From assembly GCA_934230965.1 (NCBI GenBank), contig CAKQFW010000054.1, positions 1 to 10,894 on the forward strand: a stretch of 10,894 nt of DNA, given 5' to 3'. A program made the position numbers and the translations under genes. Positions within the stretch are counted from its first letter, which is position 1. Each line of letters begins with the position of its first letter. A model generated the notes under the pieces. It was not told where the DNA came from, made no database searches, and worked only from the letters and a program-made list of their open reading frames with translations. Shown here one piece after another: positions 1-7,344 of this stretch. This DNA is from an uncultured Prevotella sp. Its GTDB lineage: Bacteria > Bacteroidota > Bacteroidia > Bacteroidales > Bacteroidaceae.

Positions 1-163
1 GCTTCACGGTGAGCGTCACCTTGTCGCCCACATGATAGGTTTGCTGCATGGGCGCGATGGTTATCTCTGAAAACTTAGCCTTGGGCAGACTGTCGTCGTC
101 GCTGCAAGCAGTGAAGGCCAAGCACAAGATGGTGGCCATGAGAAATAATATTGTCTTTTTCAT
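1..163 (-). CDS. PUL surface lipoprotein, N-terminal fragment (cut by window edge)
   Basis: Reading back from an ATG at 163 gives 54 residues that stay open to the window edge. The protein begins MKKTILFLMATILCLAFTAC, a lipoprotein signal peptide with Cys20 as the lipidated residue. The next residues, SDDDS, fit the serine-plus-acidic lipoprotein export signal known in Bacteroidota, so the protein is probably displayed on the cell surface. The stretch after it (SEITIAPMQQTYHVGDKVTLTVK split around residues 32-54) looks like the first beta strands of an Ig-like or PKD-like fold. The start lies 5 bases after the SusD stop codon, so the two are almost surely co-transcribed and perhaps translationally coupled. 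In PULs this position is usually held by a SusE/SusF-like glycan-binding protein or a surface glycanase. With only 54 residues visible the family cannot be named. Confidence 0.85.
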   Translation of the reverse strand, partial: MKKTILFLMATILCLAFTACSDDDSLPKAKFSEITIAPMQQTYHVGDKVTLTVK

Positions 164-168
164 AATTT

Positions 169-1974
169 TCATTTTTCTCTATTAATATCGTCCCAGTTGG
201 GGTTTTGTTTCAGCAAGCCTTTTGAGAGGGTGAGCTCGGTGATAGGAATGGGATACAGATAGTCGCGTTTCTCGTCGTGGCGGCGCACCATATCTTGCAG
301 AGCTATAATCATACCCTTAGTATCTTCTGTTAAGAAGATGTCTTTATTAATGGTAACAGCCTTTACGCCTGTGGGAGCAGGGTAGCCACGACCCGTTTCG
401 GGGTTCACTACAAAGTCGAACACGCCGTCGCCATCCATGTCATAGCGTCCTTTGCTGGGCACATAGGGGCCGAAGAATTCGCGGCCGTTAGAGGTCTCGT
501 CGGCGTTCTGGTTGTCGAAACGTGTGAGCTCGCGCCAGCGCACCAAATCTTGATAGCGGAAACCCTCCATCACCAGTTCTATACCACGCTCGCGGCGTAT
601 CTCCAATATCACGCCACAGTTGTTACCCTTATCTACATTCTTGTAGCCATAAGCTTCGCCTTTAAGGAAGGCGTCGGGGTGCGCATTGGCATCGGCCAAC
701 AACAGGTGCGGCATGTGCACGCGATCGCGCAGCTTGTTGATAGAGATGTCGAGATCGTTCTGAGTGATGGTGCCCTTCTCAGCCAGTGCCTCGGCATAGT
801 TGAGATAAACCTCGCCCAGGCGGAACACAGGAATATCAACATGCGAACCAGAGATAGCCTCAGAGCCCTCTACAAACTTCACCACAGGATAACCCGTTAC
901 CGATAGGTTCTTGCGATACAAGCCCTGGGTGCCATCTTTATAAGTAAAGTTTTGGGTGAGGAAGGTTTGCGCCATACGTGGGTCGCGGTTCTTCGTCTCT
1001 TCAGTGAAAGGCTCTGTAAGATAGTCGGCCTTATCAGTAAAGCGCGAACCATCGCTGTCGAGATACGTCAGGGCAAAGGCGCGGGTGAAGCCTGCCGAAC
1101 CCTTTGAGGCCACGAGAGCAAAGGCCGATGCCTCGTGTGTGGCCAAGCCATACGAGCGCGAGAGGATGGTTTCTTTCTCACTGGTGGCACCGATGCCTAC
1201 AAAGTAGTCGTAGTAAGGGCGTGTTCCCTCGGCATACAACTGATACTTGCCGCTTTTCATCACCTCAAGGGCAGCATCGGCAGCCTGTTGCAACAGGTCG
1301 GCATAGGGCAAACTGTTGGGGTTAAACTCGGTACCAGCATGATACTTACGGAAGGTGCCCTCATACAAGCAAGCACGCGCCTTCAGTGCCAAAGCCGTGT
1401 AGCGGCAGATGTGATACTTGTTTTCGCCCGCCTCGGGCAACTGCTTAGCTGCCACATCAAGGTCGTCGATAATATGCTTGATAATTACATCGCGGCTGTC
1501 GCGCTCCTTATACAATAGCTCATCATCGTCGCTGTTCAGCACCTGGTCGTACCAAGGCAGGTCGCCAAAGAGTTGCAGCTTTGAGAAGTAGAAGTAGGCA
1601 CGCCAGAAGCGTCCCACACCTTCATATTTAGCTCGCACGGCAGCATCGTCGCAGCGATACAGGTTCTGCAAGAAATAGTTGATGTGTCGCAGCATAGAGA
1701 AGTTCCAGCCACCACCAGTGCTGGGCACAACGTGTGCATAGCCACGCACGGCATCGCTGTACGACAGGTTGTGTACAACATAGTCGGACGACTCTTTATA
1801 GAAGTCGCTCGCTTCGGGTAGCGAGGTATAGAACTGGTTGCTATACAGCTTCAGCTCTTTCTCAGTTTTAAAGAACGTTTCGGGCGACACCGAGTCTTTC
1901 GGAAATTCGTCAAGATCGCATCCTGTCAATGCCAAGGCGGCAAGGCCACAAAGAAATATATTTTTCAGTTTCAT
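169..1974 (-). CDS. SusD/RagB family outer-membrane glycan-binding lipoprotein
   Basis: 601 residues. SusD-family lipoproteins cap the SusC channel on the cell surface and bind the incoming glycan. The protein starts with a lipoprotein signal peptide ending LTGC (Cys19), followed by acidic DLDE. Family hallmarks are in the expected order: RFWRAYFYFSKLQLFGDLPW at about 122-141 (TPR-type helix), RLGEVYLNYAEALAE at about 385-399, INKLRDRV at about 412-419, RRERGIELVMEGFRYQDLVRW at about 460-480, and a C-terminal YLYPIP...LLKQNPNWDDI. The length is within the normal range for the family. It follows SusC after 27 bp with no room for its own promoter. No Shine-Dalgarno sequence is evident, as is common in this phylum. 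The bound sugar cannot be read from sequence. Assignment to the family is firm. Confidence 0.97.
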   Translation of the reverse strand: MKLKNIFLCGLAALALTGCDLDEFPKDSVSPETFFKTEKELKLYSNQFYTSLPEASDFYKESSDYVVHNLSYSDAVRGYAHVVPSTGGGWNFSMLRHINYFLQNLYRCDDAAVRAKYEGVGRFWRAYFYFSKLQLFGDLPWYDQVLNSDDDELLYKERDSRDVIIKHIIDDLDVAAKQLPEAGENKYHICRYTALALKARACLYEGTFRKYHAGTEFNPNSLPYADLLQQAADAALEVMKSGKYQLYAEGTRPYYDYFVGIGATSEKETILSRSYGLATHEASAFALVASKGSAGFTRAFALTYLDSDGSRFTDKADYLTEPFTEETKNRDPRMAQTFLTQNFTYKDGTQGLYRKNLSVTGYPVVKFVEGSEAISGSHVDIPVFRLGEVYLNYAEALAEKGTITQNDLDISINKLRDRVHMPHLLLADANAHPDAFLKGEAYGYKNVDKGNNCGVILEIRRERGIELVMEGFRYQDLVRWRELTRFDNQNADETSNGREFFGPYVPSKGRYDMDGDGVFDFVVNPETGRGYPAPTGVKAVTINKDIFLTEDTKGMIIALQDMVRRHDEKRDYLYPIPITELTLSKGLLKQNPNWDDINREK

Positions 1975-2001
1975 ACGTTTTCGATAGTTAAAGTTTTCTG
2001 C

Positions 2002-5000
2002 TTAGAAAGTAACATCAATACCGATAGAGAACGACTTGCTGAACGAGTAGACCTCGCCCGAGCCAATGTTTTGGTTCTTCGAGTCGGCCGACTTTGACAC
2101 GTCAGAGACAGCCTGTTCAGGGTCGATATACTTGTTGTGCTTCTTCATGGGCGACCAGTAGAACAGGTTTTCGCCCGTGAAGTAGACGCGCACCTTATCG
2201 ATAACATTTCCGAGATGCGAGAAGGTGTAGCCCAGCGCCAAGTTCTTCAGACGCAGGTAGGCCACGCTTTGTATGTAGCGGTCGTTAATGGCCGTGAGCT
2301 CGGCATTGTGGCTGTAGTTGCCCGAGTAGGACACATAGCCACGGGGGCGAGGATAATAGCCGTTGGGGTTATCTTCTGACCACATATTATTTATCATCTG
2401 TTGCGAGAGGAACGTGTTGTGTGGGCGGCAGTAAGAGCCCCAGAAGAGGTTCGACTGTCCGGCACCAGGATACCAGTCGCGCTTGCCTACACCCTGGAAG
2501 AGCACTGAGAAGTCGACGCCATTCCAGTTGAAGTCGCCACCAAACGAGTAAGAGTAGCGTGGCAGCACGTTGCCTATGACGCGCAGGTCGCCTGGATCTT
2601 TGCGAGTGCCACTGCCCAACGACAGTTTGCCATCGTCATTGCTGTCAACATATTTCAGGTCGCCAGCCATCCATCCCGTGTAGGGGCTCTTGGCATCGAC
2701 AATATACTTTTGCAGATAGGTAAGGTCTACCTTCTGAGCATAGTCGGCAGCCTCTTCGTTGGTGCTGAACAGGCCATCGGTGCGCCAGCCCCACAGTTCG
2801 CCTAAGGTTTCGCCCACATAGTGGTCGCCTATCTTTCCAGTTTCGTTGTCAAAGCGGGTAACCTTGGTCTTATAGTCGCCTATGTTGGCACGCACGGTAT
2901 AGTTGAATTTCTTGCCCAGAAGATTGAAACCATCGTGCCATGACAAACCAATCTCCCAACCACGGGTGCGCATATCGGCAGCGTTCTCCTTAGGCACCGA
3001 GGCACCATAAACGGCGGGCAGCGAGGCGCCATTCACCATCATGCCCTTAGTGTTGCGCACATAATAGTCGGCGGTAACATTAAGGCGATGCAAGAAGGTG
3101 AGGTCAAGACCCCAGTTGTAAGTGGTAACCTTCTCCCATGTGAGGGCACTGGAAACGGGTGCCGACTCTTGTGCATAGGTAAGCGGTGTAGAACCGTCGA
3201 GGGTAAAGTTATTATCAATTTTCTTTGTGTTGATTTCTTGCACGAAGAGATAATCGCTAACCTGCTGGTTGCCCAGGCTACCGATAGAGAAGCGCACTTT
3301 GGCGTTATCCCACCACGACTGCATGCCGCGCCAGAACTTTTCTTCGCTCATACGCCAGCCCAGCGAGCCTGAGGGGAAGAAGGCCCAGCGGTTCTTGCTC
3401 CAGAAGCGCGACGAACCATCGCTACGGCCTGACACCTCAACAAGGTAGCGGCCCATATAGTCGTAATTCAGTCGGCCAAAGTAACCCAGTGTCTTATATT
3501 TCGATTGTCCGCCCTTTACGGTATAGCGGTCGGCATCGGCCAGGTTAAAGTCGTTCAGGTCTTCTGACAGCAACCCGTTGGCCGTAATGCTATTGCTCTT
3601 CCAGTAGCGGGTGTCATACTGCATACCCGCCATGGCCTTAATGTTGTGGGCCTTGTTCAGGGTGAGACTGTAGTCGGCAAAGGCCTCGAAGGTGTGCTTG
3701 TAGGTTGACTTATTGGCCTCGGTAAGCTCGTTACGAAACTTTGTGGCTGGGTCGTCGGGAGTCCAGGTCTCTACACCTTCACGTGTTGAATAAGGGGCTG
3801 TGGTGTAACGATACTGGTCGAAGAGGTGCGAAAACTTATAGGCGTGCGAGAGGTGCAGCTTCAAGCCCTTCAGCACATCAATGTCGATGGCATTTTTAAT
3901 GGTAAATTCGTTTTCCTTCTCCATGTTCGATGCCTTACCATAGGTGAGCAACAGGTTGAAGCCACCAGCCACCTCGGCCGTTTGGTTGGTATAGGTCTGT
4001 CGGTGCACAATGGTGCCATCGGGGTTGGTAGGGGTGATGTATGGTGCTGCACCATACGACACGGCCGAGAAGGTGTTTTGCACGTTGGCCTGACCGGGCC
4101 ACCAGTTGTAGCCGTAATAGTAGCTTATGTTGTTCGAGTAGTGCAGCCATTTGGTAACGTCGACCGACAGTTTGCTGCGCAACGAGTAGCTGTCAAAGGG
4201 GTCGTTTTGTATTTTCATAATGCCTTGGCTACCAAAGTAGCGGCCGCTGATATAATAACGCACCTTGTCGTTTCCACCCTGTATCGAGACGTTGTGCTCG
4301 TTCTGGGTGCGTGTGCGCTTGTAAAAGTAGCCGTACCAATCAACATTGCCATAATATTTATAGGTGCCATCGGTCTGAGCCACGGCCCAGGGGCGAGCGC
4401 TGTTTTCGGTAGCATCGTCGCGGCGCATCCACAGTTCGGCCATATCTTCGTCGGTATATTGCGAGTAGGTGCCCGACTTATTACTGGCAGCCCAGAAGGT
4501 CTCGGTCATGCGCAGCCAGTCGTAACCTTTGTTTACATAGTCGGTCGAAGTGGTGTTCTTCAGCCATCCCACACGGCCGTTATAGTTGACACGCACCTTC
4601 GATGAGTTGCCTGTCTTGGTGGTAACGAGGATAACGCCTGCCGACGCCTTTGTGCCATAGACCGAGGCAGCCGAGGCATCTTTCAAAATGCTCACACTCT
4701 CAATATCGTTGGGGTTCAGGCGCGAAAGCGACATCTCTATGCCATCAACCAGCACCAGGGGCTCGCTGCCGTTGAGCGAGGCGGCACCACGAATATCGAT
4801 GCTATAACTCGAGCCTGCTTTACCCGAATTGATGCCAATGTTTACCGAAGGGTCGAGACCTTGTAGGGCTTGGGCAGCCGAAGCCACTGGGCGCCCTTGC
4901 GTTTCTTTCGAGTCGATAACCGCCACGGCACCTGTAAGGTTTACCTTCTTTTGGGTGCCATAGCCCACTACCACCACCTCGTTCAGTTCATTGCGCTCTT

Positions 5001-5571
5001 CAGTTAGGGCCAGCGTTAGGTTGTGCTTGGCGCCCACCTTTGTGGTGATGGGGCTGAAGCCTATATACGACACCTCAATCACATCGTTGACAGCGGCATT
5101 AAGCTGAAAGTGGCCATCAATGTCGGTCACCACGCCCGTCTTCTGTCCGCGTATCTTTACATTGGCGCCTATGAGGGGCTCGCCATGGCTGTCGGTAACA
5201 GTGCCCGTTATGCGTGTACGCCCTTTGCCTGTAGGCTCATCGCCATCAGCAGTGGCCGAGGTCGTGCCCTTGCGCTGAAGTATAACCACGTTGTTCTTGT
5301 CAATCTTATAACTGATGTCGGTTTGTGCAAACAGCAGTTCAAGACATTTCTCTACCGACGCATCTTGCGTCTGTAGGTTTACTACCTTGTTCAGATCTTT
5401 TAGGTTATCTTTGTAAAAGAAGCGCACGTTCGACACGTTTTCAATGCGTTCCATGGCTTTCTTTACCGTAACCTTCCTCAGGTTGAGGGTGATGCCAGCT
5501 GCCATCGACGCTACCGTTGTGAGCAGCGCCACCAGCAATGCGGCCAAGCGGTGTGAATAGTTCTTGATCAT
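2002..5571 (-). CDS. SusC/RagA family TonB-dependent transporter with N-terminal STN signalling domain
   Basis: 1189 residues, full length for a SusC protein. Domain order: signal peptide about 1-25; STN (secretin/TonB short N-terminal) domain about 27-99; carboxypeptidase-regulatory-like beta domain about 119-189 (ITGTVTDSHGEPLIGANV); the SusC hallmark LNEVVVVGYGTQKK at 196-209; plug domain about 210-320 with LVLVDG and SVSILKDASAASVYG; then the beta barrel with the typical AYLRLKNLALGYTF near the end and a terminal Phe. The protein imports oligosaccharides across the outer membrane using TonB energy, with SusD as its lid. The STN domain is known to mark transporters that also signal to a FecR anti-sigma factor, and a FecR gene lies immediately upstream. 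The start is 10 bp after the FecR stop, so no separate promoter fits in the gap. No frameshift or truncation is seen. Confidence 0.98.
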   Translation of the reverse strand: MIKNYSHRLAALLVALLTTVASMAAGITLNLRKVTVKKAMERIENVSNVRFFYKDNLKDLNKVVNLQTQDASVEKCLELLFAQTDISYKIDKNNVVILQRKGTTSATADGDEPTGKGRTRITGTVTDSHGEPLIGANVKIRGQKTGVVTDIDGHFQLNAAVNDVIEVSYIGFSPITTKVGAKHNLTLALTEERNELNEVVVVGYGTQKKVNLTGAVAVIDSKETQGRPVASAAQALQGLDPSVNIGINSGKAGSSYSIDIRGAASLNGSEPLVLVDGIEMSLSRLNPNDIESVSILKDASAASVYGTKASAGVILVTTKTGNSSKVRVNYNGRVGWLKNTTSTDYVNKGYDWLRMTETFWAASNKSGTYSQYTDEDMAELWMRRDDATENSARPWAVAQTDGTYKYYGNVDWYGYFYKRTRTQNEHNVSIQGGNDKVRYYISGRYFGSQGIMKIQNDPFDSYSLRSKLSVDVTKWLHYSNNISYYYGYNWWPGQANVQNTFSAVSYGAAPYITPTNPDGTIVHRQTYTNQTAEVAGGFNLLLTYGKASNMEKENEFTIKNAIDIDVLKGLKLHLSHAYKFSHLFDQYRYTTAPYSTREGVETWTPDDPATKFRNELTEANKSTYKHTFEAFADYSLTLNKAHNIKAMAGMQYDTRYWKSNSITANGLLSEDLNDFNLADADRYTVKGGQSKYKTLGYFGRLNYDYMGRYLVEVSGRSDGSSRFWSKNRWAFFPSGSLGWRMSEEKFWRGMQSWWDNAKVRFSIGSLGNQQVSDYLFVQEINTKKIDNNFTLDGSTPLTYAQESAPVSSALTWEKVTTYNWGLDLTFLHRLNVTADYYVRNTKGMMVNGASLPAVYGASVPKENAADMRTRGWEIGLSWHDGFNLLGKKFNYTVRANIGDYKTKVTRFDNETGKIGDHYVGETLGELWGWRTDGLFSTNEEAADYAQKVDLTYLQKYIVDAKSPYTGWMAGDLKYVDSNDDGKLSLGSGTRKDPGDLRVIGNVLPRYSYSFGGDFNWNGVDFSVLFQGVGKRDWYPGAGQSNLFWGSYCRPHNTFLSQQMINNMWSEDNPNGYYPRPRGYVSYSGNYSHNAELTAINDRYIQSVAYLRLKNLALGYTFSHLGNVIDKVRVYFTGENLFYWSPMKKHNKYIDPEQAVSDVSKSADSKNQNIGSGEVYSFSKSFSIGIDVTF

Positions 5572-5581
5572 ACTATAATTG

Positions 5582-6589
5582 TCACTTCTGATTATTAAAT
5601 AACTGTATGGTGCTGTCGTTGATATATTCGTAACGTATGCCAGCGGCTACTGAGAGAACGCGCAGCACATCGTCGAGCGAAGAATGGCCCAGATAACCAC
5701 TGAACGTTTCGCGACCCATGGCTGGCGACGACAGCACAATGCGTTTGCCATAGTTGCGCGACAGTTCGTTAGCAATGTCTTCCAAACATTCGTTCTTATA
5801 ATAGGCATAGCCTCGCATCCAATCGGTGGCACAATCTTTCTGCACCACCTGCTGCGACAGTCGGCCCGTGGCCTTGTTATAGGTAACACAGGTGCCAGGC
5901 TGCATCACTATTTCTTGTGTGCCCGACGTTACCTTTACCTTGCCTTGGCGCAAAATGACCTTAGCCGAATTGTCATCTTCATAGTTTTTAATGTCAAACT
6001 TGGTGCCCAAGCACAGCACCTCCATACCATTGGTCAGTATCTTGAAGGGGTGAGCCTTGTCGGGTGCTACCTCAAAATAGCCCTCGCCATCAAGGTTCAC
6101 CAGGCGCTGGCGACCTTTGGTGTCGAGCTGATAGGTGAGCTGCGACTGCGCATTAAGATGCACCAGGGTACCATCGGGCAAGGTGAGCTGCGAGCGATTA
6201 GCCGCCTCGGTGCTGGCCATGAGCGGCTGATATACGGGCTGGGGGCGCAAGCTCTGCCATACTAACATCGACACTGAGCATACGGCCACCACAGCACAAG
6301 CAGCCGCCAACAGGCGCATGGGGGTGAAACGTTGGCGCCATGTGCGCCCCGTTACGTGCGGTGCGGGCTGTGCATTGCCGTTGCTGTTCACAATAGTGGT
6401 ATATATATGGCGCTTACGGCTATCGCTTAGCTCGTCGTCGGGAGCAGCCTCTATCTCATCGCTTAGCAACTGGCTGAGCTGTTCGTTATCTTTCATCCAT
6501 TCAAACAGCTCATCCACCTCTTCTTGCGAAGCATGATGGCCAAGAAACTTTTCGGCCAAGGTTTTGTAATAAAGCTTGTCGTTTACCAT
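5582..6589 (-). CDS. FecR-family anti-sigma factor
   Basis: 335 residues. The N-terminal part, about 1-88, is acidic and helical (FLGHHASQEEVDELFEWM) and would sit in the cytoplasm to hold the sigma factor. One membrane segment follows at about 93-112 (LLAAACAVVAVCSVSMLVW). The periplasmic FecR domain, about 123-245, shows LPDGTLVHLNAQSQLTY and GEGYFEV at 168-174. The C-terminal DUF4974-type domain, about 267-333 (LEDIANELSRNYGKRIV...), resembles an STN fold and would meet the STN domain of SusC. The start codon overlaps the last 7 bases of the sigma gene (ATGGTAA), which suggests coupled translation at a matched ratio. Together with the sigma factor and SusC this forms the standard trans-envelope regulator of Bacteroidota PULs. 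Family assignment is firm; the inducing glycan is unknown. Confidence 0.96.
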   Translation of the reverse strand: MVNDKLYYKTLAEKFLGHHASQEEVDELFEWMKDNEQLSQLLSDEIEAAPDDELSDSRKRHIYTTIVNSNGNAQPAPHVTGRTWRQRFTPMRLLAAACAVVAVCSVSMLVWQSLRPQPVYQPLMASTEAANRSQLTLPDGTLVHLNAQSQLTYQLDTKGRQRLVNLDGEGYFEVAPDKAHPFKILTNGMEVLCLGTKFDIKNYEDDNSAKVILRQGKVKVTSGTQEIVMQPGTCVTYNKATGRLSQQVVQKDCATDWMRGYAYYKNECLEDIANELSRNYGKRIVLSSPAMGRETFSGYLGHSSLDDVLRVLSVAAGIRYEYINDSTIQLFNNQK

Positions 6590-7170
6590 AAAATCGCATT
6601 TTGTGCAAGAATGAATAATAGGAGGAACAGGTTTGTATAGTCGTGCAGATGTTCTCTCAGATAGCGCAAAGCCATGGTCATGTGTGTGCCTACGGTTTTC
6701 TCTGAGATGTGCATCTCTTGGGCTATCGTGTTATACGATTTTTTCTCTATGCGGTTCTTATAAAACACAGCGCGGCGCTTCTCGGGCATCTTCTCGGCCA
6801 ACTGTAGAATGAGGTCGTGCAAACTCTCTTCATCAAGGGTGCTCTCGGGGGTGGCCTCTACCTGTTGCGTTACTGGCTCTTTAGCCTCTTCTTTCATGCA
6901 GTGCTCGTAGGCATACCTCACGGCCTCGTGAGCACACATCTTGTAAAAGGTGTTGCGCACCATAGAGAAGAGGTAAGGGCGCATGAGCGACAGGTCGTCA
7001 AATTGTGTGCGCCGCTCCCACAACTTCATGAATACGGTTTGCACCACCTCTTCGGCCAAATACTGGTTGCCGTTTGAATGGCGCAAGATGAAGCTATACA
7101 CCTTGCTGCTATACTGCTGATACAGCTGATGAAAAGCGTATTCAAAGTTATGTTCGCTGTTTGTGTCCAT
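6583..7170 (-). CDS. ECF-type RNA polymerase sigma factor (sigma-70 family)
   Basis: 195 residues. Region 2 lies at about 10-78 (FHQLYQQYSSKVYSFILRH...LAEEVVQTVFMKLWERR...YLFSMVRNTFYKM), which binds core polymerase and the -10 element. Region 4 lies at about 115-171, with MPEKRRAVF and a helix-turn-helix around SYNTIAQEMHISEKTVGTHM that would read the -35 element. There is no region 1 or 3, as expected for ECF sigmas. The last 18 residues (YTNLFLLLFILAQNAILW) are strongly hydrophobic. The gene overlaps the FecR gene by 7 bases and heads the operon with SusC and SusD. Its likely target is the operon it begins, giving positive autoregulation, and perhaps other promoters outside the window. The start is the only Met before region 2; no Shine-Dalgarno sequence is visible. 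Confidence 0.96.
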   Translation of the reverse strand: MDTNSEHNFEYAFHQLYQQYSSKVYSFILRHSNGNQYLAEEVVQTVFMKLWERRTQFDDLSLMRPYLFSMVRNTFYKMCAHEAVRYAYEHCMKEEAKEPVTQQVEATPESTLDEESLHDLILQLAEKMPEKRRAVFYKNRIEKKSYNTIAQEMHISEKTVGTHMTMALRYLREHLHDYTNLFLLLFILAQNAILW

Positions 7171-7239
7171 AAAGGGTAATATGTCTTATGTAGATGTAGG
7201 TTCGGTTTGGTATGGTTCGTGCTTTTTCAGATATACCGC

Positions 7240-7273
7240 TAAAGGTACTATCTTACTGAACGTGTTTGCCAAA
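7240..7273 (-). promoter_or_regulatory. Candidate promoter of the sigma/FecR/SusCD operon
   Basis: On the minus strand TACCTTTA (7247-7240) matches seven of eight defined and free positions of the Bacteroidota -7 box TAnnTTTG, the last base differing. TTTG (7273-7270) lies 22 bp upstream as a -33 box, slightly longer than the usual spacing. This would start transcription near 7233 and leave an untranslated leader of about 60 bases. An ECF-sigma-dependent promoter in the same gap cannot be ruled in or out, because its consensus is not known to me for this sigma factor. Confidence 0.4.
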
Positions 7274-7344
7274 CTTTCACCTATTTTAACAGTGGCGTTA
7301 TTCTAACTGTTTGCTTATTTAAGTTCACTCTTTGCCTACATTCT

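Noticed and set aside
3826..4605. A 259-codon open frame on the plus strand, opposite SusC
   Set aside because: Antisense to a well-conserved SusC barrel region, with no recognisable motif and no promoter of its own.
5572..5581. Possible separate promoter for SusC
   Set aside because: The gap to FecR is only 10 bases, and no TAnnTTTG box or other clear motif is seen at the end of the FecR gene.
7288..7311. Small hairpin AACAGT/ACTGTT after the GH97 gene, considered as a terminator
   Set aside because: Six pairs with a 12-base loop, and the minus-strand transcript continues with AAAAT rather than a run of U, so it is not a convincing terminator.
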